A DNA stretch of 5,770 nt from Omnitrophica bacterium GWA2_41_15 (GTDB taxonomy: Bacteria; Omnitrophota; Gorgyraeia; Gorgyraeales; Gorgyraeaceae). This document shows, piece after piece, positions 1 through 5,187 of this stretch (the stretch's first letter is position 1; each line of letters starts with the position of its first letter). The stretch is taken from NCBI GenBank assembly GCA_919902485.1, contig CAKKRB010000125.1:1-5770 (forward strand), in the 5' to 3' direction. Below the pieces are notes generated by a model that was given only the letters and a program-made list of their open reading frames with translations, had not been told where the DNA came from and did not search any database. The position numbers and the translations under genes are program-made.

Positions 1-144
1 CAGGACAAAGGATATTGGATTTTACCCATAAGGCCGCCTACTGTTCCCCAAGGCGAAGCTCGATTAAGATTTTCCCTTACTTTTTATCATACAAAAGAAA
101 TTTTACAAAAACTTATTAATGATATCTGCGAGATCAAAATTTAG
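1..144 (+). CDS. bioF: 8-amino-7-oxononanoate synthase, C-terminal fragment
   Basis: This is the last 47 codons of a gene that begins left of the window, open from base 1 and stopping at TAG 142-144. The translation contains ILPIRPPTVPQGEARLRFSL, the conserved C-terminal block of BioF and related alpha-oxoamine synthases (RPPTVP, then ARLR). BioF is a PLP enzyme that condenses pimeloyl-ACP (or pimeloyl-CoA) with L-alanine to give 8-amino-7-oxononanoate (KAPA), the first step of biotin ring assembly. The PLP lysine and the rest of the catalytic domain lie outside the window, so activity cannot be judged. The next gene starts inside this one, with a 26-base overlap. The downstream bioH-like, bioC, bioD and bioA genes make BioF much more likely than the related 2-amino-3-ketobutyrate ligase or serine palmitoyltransferase. 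Confidence 0.9.
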   Translation, partial: QDKGYWILPIRPPTVPQGEARLRFSLTFYHTKEILQKLINDICEIKI

Positions 145-817
145 AATAGTTAAAAGGGGCTTTGAGAAGACTATTGTATTAGTTCCGGGTTGGGCGACGG
201 ATTATAAGATTTTCGATACCCTGGATTTAAAGTACAATTATATATTGCCCATTGATATCAATTTTATTGATTTTAAATACAGTTTATTAAAATTTTTGGA
301 GGCATCATCCGTAGAGCGTGTCTCGCTCTTTGGCTGGTCGCAGGGAGGGTTCCTGGCATCGGATTTTGCTTCGCATAATACTGAAAAGATAGACGAACTT
401 ATTTTAGCCGGTATACGTAAAAGATACGATCAAAACACTCTGGAAGAAATAAGGTGCAAGCTCAAACAGAATAAAAGGGCTTTTCTTTATAAATTCTATC
501 TCAATTGTTTTTCTCAGTATGATAATAAAGCCTGCGGTTGGTTTAAAAGATCCCTGTTGAAAAAATATCTAGATCAGATGAACGTTGAATATCTCTTATG
601 CGGATTGGATTATCTTTCTTGTGCGCGGATAAAAGCTGAGTTTTTATCTGGAGTAAAAATGATAAGAATTTTTCATGGTGCTCAGGATAAGATAGCGTCT
701 CTTGATGAGGCCTTAGAAATAAAATCCTGTCTGTCGCACGCGCAGTTCATTGTCCTTGATAGATTAGGGCACCTTTTGTTTTTAAACCCTGATTTTAGGA
801 AAAAATTCAATGGATAA
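119..817 (+). CDS. bioH: alpha/beta hydrolase, probable pimeloyl-ACP methyl ester esterase
   Basis: This 232-residue alpha/beta hydrolase lies between bioF and bioC. A complete Ser-Asp-His triad can be read: Ser74 in the nucleophile elbow FGWSQGG (72-77 is GWSQGG), Asp190 in IFHGAQDKI, and His218 in DRLGHLLFLNP. The N-terminal strand and turn IVLVPGWATD (19-28) matches the oxyanion-hole region of the BioH group. BioH-type enzymes cleave the methyl ester from pimeloyl-ACP methyl ester, ending the elongation begun by BioC; here that role is inferred from fold and position. It is slightly shorter than E. coli BioH (256 aa), and the elbow is GWSQGG rather than GWSLGG. ATG 119 is the only ATG ahead of the core fold. 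No Shine-Dalgarno sequence precedes it, so initiation probably depends on ribosomes finishing bioF, whose stop is 142-144. BioG, another esterase of this step, is the main alternative family. Confidence 0.78.
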   Translation: MISARSKFRIVKRGFEKTIVLVPGWATDYKIFDTLDLKYNYILPIDINFIDFKYSLLKFLEASSVERVSLFGWSQGGFLASDFASHNTEKIDELILAGIRKRYDQNTLEEIRCKLKQNKRAFLYKFYLNCFSQYDNKACGWFKRSLLKKYLDQMNVEYLLCGLDYLSCARIKAEFLSGVKMIRIFHGAQDKIASLDEALEIKSCLSHAQFIVLDRLGHLLFLNPDFRKKFNG

Positions 818-1574
818 AAAAACCATAGTTAAGAATTTCTCCAGGTATGCCCATATGTATGACAAATATTCTAATGTGCAGCGTAAGGCAGCGTTCGAAC
901 TCTTAAATATGATAAAGAAAGATCGATTTACTAAGATTATGGAAATGGGTTGCGGAACAGGTAATTATACGCGTTTACTCAGAGAAAAATTTAAAAAGGC
1001 CAGAATTAAGGCTGTGGACATATCTTATAAAATGATAGAAGTTGCCAGCGATAAACTGCGGGATAAAGGTATTGAATTTATAGTAAAAGATGCAGAAAAT
1101 ATGAATTTGGACGAAGAATTCGATTTAATAACTTCCAATGCTTGTTTTCAGTGGTTTGAGGATTTAGGGCAAGCTTTGCTGAAGTACAAAATATTGCTTA
1201 AAGAAAATGGTTCTATTTTATTTTCTGCATTCGGCCCATTCACATTTTGGGAGTTAAATTCTGCCTTGAGAAGCGTTCTGAAGGATAACTCTATCGCGGC
1301 AGTTGAATTTATTCCCATGGAGGAAACAAAGAGGATTCTTTTTAATAATTTCAAAGAAGTGAGAATAAAAGAAACGAGATACGAAGAATCCTTTCCCAGC
1401 CTGATAGATCTTTTGAATAAGATCAAATATACCGGGGCGCGGGGAGATGGCCTTGGGAGTAAAATTTCTCTCGATCGCGGAACCCTAAAAGAAATAGAGC
1501 AGGCCTATTTAAATAAGTTCCACAGGATAAAGGCAACCTATCAGGTTTTCTTTTGCCAGGGGAGCGTAGGATGA
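810..1574 (+). CDS. bioC: malonyl-[ACP] O-methyltransferase
   Basis: BioC methylates the free carboxyl of malonyl-ACP with SAM, disguising it so that the fatty-acid cycle can extend it to pimeloyl-ACP methyl ester. The 254-residue protein is of normal length for the family. Its N-terminus (VKNFSRYAHMYDKYSNVQRKA with one break in pattern) has the F-x-R-x-A-x-x-Y and QR features typical of BioC. SAM motif I is EMGCGTG (45-51), and the acidic residue after strand 2 is Asp70 in AVDIS. SNACFQWF (109-116) matches the family's SNAxxQW motif, FSAFGPFTFWEL (138-149) its FSTFGP block, and KYTGA (206-210) its HTGA block; these separate BioC from generic class I methyltransferases. The start ATG 810 overlaps the bioH-like gene by 8 bases and has AGGA at 797-800, nine bases upstream. 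The stop shares ATGA with the bioD start. Confidence 0.93.
   Translation: MDKKTIVKNFSRYAHMYDKYSNVQRKAAFELLNMIKKDRFTKIMEMGCGTGNYTRLLREKFKKARIKAVDISYKMIEVASDKLRDKGIEFIVKDAENMNLDEEFDLITSNACFQWFEDLGQALLKYKILLKENGSILFSAFGPFTFWELNSALRSVLKDNSIAAVEFIPMEETKRILFNNFKEVRIKETRYEESFPSLIDLLNKIKYTGARGDGLGSKISLDRGTLKEIEQAYLNKFHRIKATYQVFFCQGSVG
1558..1564 (+). promoter_or_regulatory. Shine-Dalgarno site of bioD, deciding its start
   Basis: AGGGGAG lies within the last codons of bioC, six bases ahead of ATG 1571. It supports ATG 1571, rather than the in-frame TTG at 1553, as the bioD start. The stop of bioC (TGA 1572-1574) overlaps that ATG, a classic ATGA coupling. Confidence 0.75.
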
Positions 1575-2263
1575 AGGGGGTATTTGTCACAGGCACTGAT
1601 ACAGGAGTAGGTAAAACCATAGTCACAGGGCTTCTGGCAAGGTATCTGCTGGAAAACGGGTCTAATGTTATCACGCAGAAGTGGGTTCAGACAGGGTGCT
1701 CTGATTTTACCTCTACGGATGTCAGACTGCACCTTAAAATTATGGGGCGCGGAAAAAAAGATATAAAGGATTATTTGAATCATGTCTTGCCTTACATGTT
1801 TAAAACAGCTGGTTCCCCTCATCTAGCCTCTTCAATTGAGAATAAGAGAATCTATCCGGATAAGATTATAAAAAGCTTCCGGATATTATCCGGAAGCTTC
1901 GATTTCGTGATAGCGGAAGGCACCGGAGGGGTTTTAACCCCTTTTAATAAAAAAAGATTGCTGATAGATATAGTTAAGAAGCTGGATCTGGCCGTGTTAA
2001 TTGTGGCGCAGAACAAGTTAGGCGCGATTAATCATACGCTTCTGACCATAGAGGCCTTAAGAAGAAGGTGTATAAAAATTTTAGGGATAGTATTTAATAA
2101 TCCAAAGAGCGGGAATAAAATTGTACTCAGGGATAATCCCCTGATTATAAAAGCATTAAGCCATGAGAAGGTTTTGGGGGTTTTATCCAGGAATAACAGG
2201 CTTGATAACCTATATCAGGAGTTTATCCCCATAGGGAAGAGGATATGCAAAGCGGCCATATAA
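1571..2263 (+). CDS. bioD: ATP-dependent dethiobiotin synthetase
   Basis: BioD closes the ureido ring of biotin, using ATP and CO2 to convert 7,8-diaminopelargonate to dethiobiotin. The 230-residue protein opens MKGVFVTGTDTGVGKT, with the family P-loop GTDTGVGKT at 8-16 (Lys15). Further family blocks are KWVQTG (37-42, where KPVQTG is more usual), an Asp at 50, SPHLAS (82-87), EGTGG (116-120, usually EGAGG) and NKLGAINHT (148-156, the GxINH nucleotide-binding segment). Length is normal. ATG 1571 is chosen because AGGGGAG lies six bases upstream and the P-loop then sits at the usual distance from the N-terminus; a TTG at 1553 would add six residues of no family resemblance. The gene overlaps bioC by 4 bases and bioA by 19. 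A perfect 27-base palindrome lies at codons 101-110, just before the strand leading to EGTGG, without disturbing the frame. Confidence 0.93.
   Translation: MKGVFVTGTDTGVGKTIVTGLLARYLLENGSNVITQKWVQTGCSDFTSTDVRLHLKIMGRGKKDIKDYLNHVLPYMFKTAGSPHLASSIENKRIYPDKIIKSFRILSGSFDFVIAEGTGGVLTPFNKKRLLIDIVKKLDLAVLIVAQNKLGAINHTLLTIEALRRRCIKILGIVFNNPKSGNKIVLRDNPLIIKALSHEKVLGVLSRNNRLDNLYQEFIPIGKRICKAAI
1873..1899. repeat. perfect 27-base palindrome inside bioD
   Basis: The arms AAGCTTCCGGATA (1873-1885) and TATCCGGAAGCTT (1887-1899) are exact reverse complements around a single central T at 1886. The element would form a strong hairpin in DNA or mRNA. It encodes KSFRILSGSF, codons 101-110 of BioD. A related 10-base palindrome, TATCCGGATA, sits 10 bases upstream at 1853-1862. 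No T-tract follows, so it does not look like an intrinsic terminator. Confidence 0.9.
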
Positions 2264-3609
2264 ATAGATGGATTCGGAAAGATTTGAAATTTATCTGGCA
2301 TCCTTATACTCAGATGAAGGATTGCAGAAAAACTCCGCCCATTTTGATAGAAAAAGCAAAAGGTTTAAAGCTCTATGATCACCAGGGGAATTTTTATTAT
2401 GATACGATCTCAAGCTGGTGGTGTAATGTTCACGGCCACAATCATCCGGAGATTAAAAGAGCTGTTAAAAAACAGCTCGATTCTCTGGAGCATGTGTTAT
2501 TCGCGGGCTTTACCCATAAGCCGGCTATTCTTCTCGCTGAAAAACTCATCTCTATCGCGCCAAAGAATTTAACTAAAGTGTTTTTTTCGGATAACGGCTC
2601 TACTTCTGTGGAAGTAGCGCTGAAGATGTCTTTTCAATATTGGCAGAATGTAGGTAAGATAAAGAAAACAAGGTTTATCGCGTTAGATCATGGTTATCAC
2701 GGAGATACTATAGGCGCCATGAGTGTAAGCGGAGTAAATCTTTTTAACGAAATATTTTCTCCGATGTTTTTTCCTTCTTTTAAGGTGCCTTCGCCATATT
2801 GCTATCGTTGTCCGATGGGTAAAAACAGGCCTGCATGTAAAATTGATTGCATAAAACCGCTTGAAAAATTATTAGAAGAAAAATCTGAAGCCTGTTCCGC
2901 AATAATCATTGAGCCTCTGGTGCTAGCCGCAGGCGGCATGATTATTTACCCCAAAGAGTATTTATTAAAAGTAGCAAAGTTAGCCAAGACATACAATATA
3001 CATTTAATCGTTGATGAAGTAGCCACTGGTTTCGGGCGAACCGGAAAGATGTTTGCTTGTGATCATGTGGATATCCAGCCTGACTTCATGTGCCTTTCCA
3101 AGGGGATCACTTCAGGGTATCTTGCTTTTGCGGCCACGCTGACTACCAATAAGATATATGAAGCGTTTTATGATGACCTTGAAAAAAAGAAGACCTTTTA
3201 TCATGGGCATACCTTTACAGGAAATCCTGTGGCATCCTCTTGCGCTTTGGCTAGTTTGCGGGTCTTTGAAGAAGAAAACACGTTAGATCAGATGAAAGAT
3301 TTGATTCTATTTTTTCATAAAGGATTGGAAAAATTCAGGGGCCTGGGTTTAGTAGGCGATGTGCGGTATTTAGGGATGATTGGAGCTTTAGAATTGGTAA
3401 AAAATAAATGCACAAAAGAAATGTTTAATTTTAAGGAGAGAGTCGGTTTTAAAATATACAAAGAGGGATTAAAGAGAAACCTGGTCTTAAGGCCATTGGG
3501 CAATATTATCTATCTATTTCTTCCCCTGTGCGTTAAGAAAAAAGAGCTCGAGTATATTCTGGATAACACCTATTGTCTTATCTCAAGGACAGCAAGGGTT
3601 TCGATATGA
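2245..3609 (+). CDS. bioA: adenosylmethionine-8-amino-7-oxononanoate (DAPA) aminotransferase
   Basis: BioA is a class III PLP aminotransferase that converts KAPA to 7,8-diaminopelargonate, in most relatives with SAM as amino donor. The 454-residue protein carries the family N-terminal block IWHPYTQM (17-24), SSWWCNVHGHNHPEI (57-70 region), the PLP-phosphate loop DNGST (116-120), YHGD (151-154), Asp257 in VDEVATGFGRTG, the Schiff-base Lys286 in LSKGITSGY, HTFTGNP (322-328) and RPLGN (416-420). These blocks distinguish BioA from GABA and ornithine aminotransferases. A four-cysteine loop (Cys186, 189, 198, 202) follows PSPY; I recall similar CYRCP loops in BioA of the Bacillus type. It starts at ATG 2245, inside bioD by 19 bases, with AGGGA at 2233-2237. 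It ends the operon, and its last 40 bases overlap the convergent methyltransferase gene. The amino donor (SAM or lysine) cannot be told from sequence alone. Confidence 0.94.
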   Translation: MQSGHINRWIRKDLKFIWHPYTQMKDCRKTPPILIEKAKGLKLYDHQGNFYYDTISSWWCNVHGHNHPEIKRAVKKQLDSLEHVLFAGFTHKPAILLAEKLISIAPKNLTKVFFSDNGSTSVEVALKMSFQYWQNVGKIKKTRFIALDHGYHGDTIGAMSVSGVNLFNEIFSPMFFPSFKVPSPYCYRCPMGKNRPACKIDCIKPLEKLLEEKSEACSAIIIEPLVLAAGGMIIYPKEYLLKVAKLAKTYNIHLIVDEVATGFGRTGKMFACDHVDIQPDFMCLSKGITSGYLAFAATLTTNKIYEAFYDDLEKKKTFYHGHTFTGNPVASSCALASLRVFEEENTLDQMKDLILFFHKGLEKFRGLGLVGDVRYLGMIGALELVKNKCTKEMFNFKERVGFKIYKEGLKRNLVLRPLGNIIYLFLPLCVKKKELEYILDNTYCLISRTARVSI

Positions 3610-4751
3610 GGCGTATGGGGGAAGAAGTCAAACATATGCAGTGTCTTTATTGTATATTTTTGACCGAGTATTTTTAAATCACGGCTCAATGTGGTCGGGT
3701 TACATGAAAGATATATGATCTTTTTTATTGAGCTTAAGAGTATATTCTGGCAAAGCATATTATCTAAGCCTTTTCGCGGCGGATCCAGCATGAGAATATC
3801 TATAGCTTTAGTCATGAGAGGCGGAAATAGCTTTTCGCAATTCCCTTCATAAAGTTTGAAATTGCTAATATTATTCAGCTTCAGGTTGCTTTTTAGGAAT
3901 GATATGTTATCCGGATATGATTCAATGCCGATAATTTCTTTTGCATGCTGGCTGAGCGCTATTCCGAATGTGCCTATGCCGCAGTAAAGGTCAGCTATTG
4001 TTTCTTTTTTTTCAGGATTCAGGTATTTTTTTATTTCTTTAAGTACAGCTTCAAGCATCGGGATATTAATCTGGAAGAATGACTCAGGCCCTATCCTGAA
4101 AGTCTTCCCTGCAACTATTTCTTCAATGTAGGGGCGGGTTTCAAACCCGCCCCTACAGACTGGAGGGTACGTCGTCAGCATTAAATCCTTTGTAGGGGAC
4201 GGTCGCGACCGTCCCCTACTTTCCCTTACCTCAACCTCTTTGATAAAATTCAGATTTTCTTTGTTTACCAGTTTGATGAATAACGCAAGAAGCTTATTAA
4301 CATTTTCACTCACGAGATTACATGAGTCTATCTGCATAAATCTGTCTCTGGTTTCAGGGATATGATACGCCAGAAAGGCGAGATTATCTTTCCAGATAAC
4401 ATTTAATCTGATTTTATTTCTATATCCCCATATTTCAGGAGAAGGGGTGATAGTTATATCGGCATTCGGGAATATTTCTCTCAGCTGGGATTCCTTGATG
4501 GCAAGCTGTGTTTTGTAATCAATGTATTGGTAAGGGCTGCATGCTTGATAATGGCTGCAGGCTGGCGTTATCCTGGCGCTGGAAGGGGTTATTATCCTTA
4601 TGGTTTTCGCCTCAATATAATTTTTCTTTTCTCTCAGGGGGATTACCTCTACAATTTCACCGGGGATTCCCTCGTTTGTCAGTATGGTTTTATCTTTACT
4701 CAGGCCCAGGCTTTTACCAGGGTAGATTATTTTCTCAATTTTTATTTCCAT
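3570..4751 (-). CDS. rlmD: TrmA/RlmD-family RNA (uracil-5-)-methyltransferase with palindromic repeats in frame
   Basis: The protein of 393 residues is a SAM-dependent enzyme making 5-methyluridine in RNA; the TRAM domain at 1-58 favours the 23S rRNA enzyme RlmD (RumA) over tRNA TrmA. Visible motifs are GYRNKIRL (109-116), FFQIN (225-229), SAM motif ADLYCGIGTFG (253-263), LDPPRKGLD (322-330), the nucleophile Cys350 in YLSCNPTTLSRDL, and the general base Glu384 in PHTPHIETLAVLE. The catalytic set is therefore complete. Two features are odd. The iron-sulphur pattern has Cys65, Cys71 and Cys144, but SPY follows Cys71 where relatives have GGC, so the third cysteine is missing. Residues 178-187 and 199-209 are encoded by high-GC palindromes, and the segment between LMLTT and YIEE looks about 45 residues shorter than my memory of the family. 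The start ATG (4749-4751) has no strong ribosome site. The 3' end overlaps bioA by 40 bases. RlmD versus a paralogue such as RlmC or RlmCD is unsettled. Confidence 0.85.
   Translation of the reverse strand: MEIKIEKIIYPGKSLGLSKDKTILTNEGIPGEIVEVIPLREKKNYIEAKTIRIITPSSARITPACSHYQACSPYQYIDYKTQLAIKESQLREIFPNADITITPSPEIWGYRNKIRLNVIWKDNLAFLAYHIPETRDRFMQIDSCNLVSENVNKLLALFIKLVNKENLNFIKEVEVRESRGRSRPSPTKDLMLTTYPPVCRGGFETRPYIEEIVAGKTFRIGPESFFQINIPMLEAVLKEIKKYLNPEKKETIADLYCGIGTFGIALSQHAKEIIGIESYPDNISFLKSNLKLNNISNFKLYEGNCEKLFPPLMTKAIDILMLDPPRKGLDNMLCQNILLSSIKKIIYLSCNPTTLSRDLKILGQKYTIKTLHMFDFFPHTPHIETLAVLEIRQ
4127..4157. repeat. high-GC palindromic repeat A within the methyltransferase gene
   Basis: The arms TGTAGGGGCGGGTTT (4127-4141) and AAACCCGCCCCTACA (4143-4157) are perfect reverse complements around C4142. 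On the minus strand the repeat is read as CRGGFETRPYI, residues 199-209, with no stop. Its GC content contrasts sharply with the AT-rich gene around it. It shares the outer seven bases of each arm, GTAGGGG and CCCCTAC, with repeat B 34 bases away, which marks both as members of one dispersed palindromic family. From memory, closely similar GTAGGGGCGGGTTT palindromes occur in many copies in genomes of uncultivated bacteria; that was not checked here. Confidence 0.92.
4192..4219. repeat. high-GC palindromic repeat B within the methyltransferase gene
   Basis: The arms GTAGGGGACGGTCG (4192-4205) and CGACCGTCCCCTAC (4206-4219) are perfect reverse complements with no spacer. The minus-strand gene reads through it as SRGRSRPSPT, residues 178-187. 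The first and last seven bases equal those of repeat A, while the inner bases differ and remain fully complementary. The repeat is entered in the same reading frame as A (AGG GGN after xGT), which gives a similar arginine-glycine start. Confidence 0.92.
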
Positions 4752-4772
4752 AATTACTTAATATAGCATATT

Positions 4773-4800
4773 TTGCTTCTATATAGAATAAATATATAGT
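4773..4800 (+). promoter_or_regulatory. possible sigma-70 type promoter for the zinc-ribbon gene
   Basis: TTGCTT (4773-4778) and TATAGT (4795-4800) are separated by 16 bases and lie in a very AT-rich divergent intergenic region, 27 bases ahead of the ATG at 4828. Such AT-rich sequence offers several -10-like hexamers (TAGAAT at 4784 and at 4800), so the exact boxes are uncertain. The minus-strand methyltransferase promoter must lie in the same 75 bases, where a TATATT can be read on that strand. Confidence 0.3.
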
Positions 4801-4815
4801 AGAATAAAGGAAAAA

Positions 4816-4821
4816 AAGGAG
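4816..4821 (+). promoter_or_regulatory. Shine-Dalgarno site of the zinc-ribbon gene, deciding its start
   Basis: AAGGAG ends six bases before ATG 4828 but directly abuts the in-frame ATG 4822. Normal spacing therefore selects ATG 4828. Confidence 0.8.
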
Positions 4822-4827
4822 ATGTGT

Positions 4828-5124
4828 ATGAAAAAATGCCCTTATTGCGCTGAAGAAATACAGGATGAGGCGATAAAGTGCAGGCATTGCGGCGAGATGC
4901 TGAATAAGAAGAAAGGCAAATGGTATTTCAGCATGGCTACTTTTGTGATGGCGCTTCTGTGCGTAGGGCCGTTTGCGCTTCCACTTTTCTGGGTTAATCC
5001 GCGTTTTACAGTGCAGAGAAAGATACTTGTAAGCGTTATTGTGCTTATAGCGACTTATCTTTTGAGCGTAATGCTGGTGAATAGCATTAATTCTTTAAAA
5101 GGTTTTTATCAGGCATTGCGGTGA
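4828..5124 (+). CDS. small zinc-ribbon membrane protein of unknown function
   Basis: This 98-residue protein begins MKKCPYCAEEIQDEAIKC, a zinc ribbon with ligands Cys4, Cys7, Cys18 and Cys21 in two CxxC knuckles. A basic linker (KKKGK, 27-31) leads to two hydrophobic stretches, about 34-56 and 66-84, that should cross the membrane, joined by the short turn WVNPRFTVQRK. The positive-inside rule is ambiguous, because both the ribbon linker and the inter-helix turn are basic. Many bacteria encode small proteins with this ribbon followed by one or two membrane helices, and their function is generally not known; I do not assign one here. ATG 4828 is preferred over ATG 4822 because AAGGAG (4816-4821) has normal spacing only to the former. 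It has its own upstream AT-rich region, and glpK follows 63 bases later in the same direction, so co-transcription is possible but not shown. Confidence 0.82.
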   Translation: MKKCPYCAEEIQDEAIKCRHCGEMLNKKKGKWYFSMATFVMALLCVGPFALPLFWVNPRFTVQRKILVSVIVLIATYLLSVMLVNSINSLKGFYQALR

Positions 5125-5187
5125 TCCTGAGAAAACGACGAATAGGAGTTTTCGAAAATAGGTTATTATAAGCATAGCGAGGTGCGA

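Noticed and set aside
1553..1570. TTG start for bioD giving six extra residues
   Set aside because: ATG 1571 has AGGGGAG at a six-base spacing and an ATGA overlap with bioC, and the P-loop is then correctly placed.
1148..1822. Minus-strand open frames across bioC and bioD
   Set aside because: They lie antisense to well-supported genes, show no recognisable motifs, and overlap each other.
4127..4219. The paired hairpins as intrinsic terminators or a short CRISPR-like array
   Set aside because: Neither is followed by a T-tract on either strand, both lie in the middle of an open gene, and there are only two units with different cores and one spacer.
4508..4766. Plus-strand open frames antisense to the methyltransferase N-terminus
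   Set aside because: Two overlapping frames sit opposite a clear TRAM domain and have no family resemblance or ribosome sites.
4822..4827. ATG 4822 as start of the zinc-ribbon gene
   Set aside because: It touches the Shine-Dalgarno sequence with no spacer; ATG 4828 in the same frame has normal spacing.
5131..5153. GAAAAC/GTTTTC inverted repeat as a terminator between the zinc-ribbon gene and glpK
   Set aside because: The stem is only 6 bp, AT-rich, with an 11-base loop and no following T-run.
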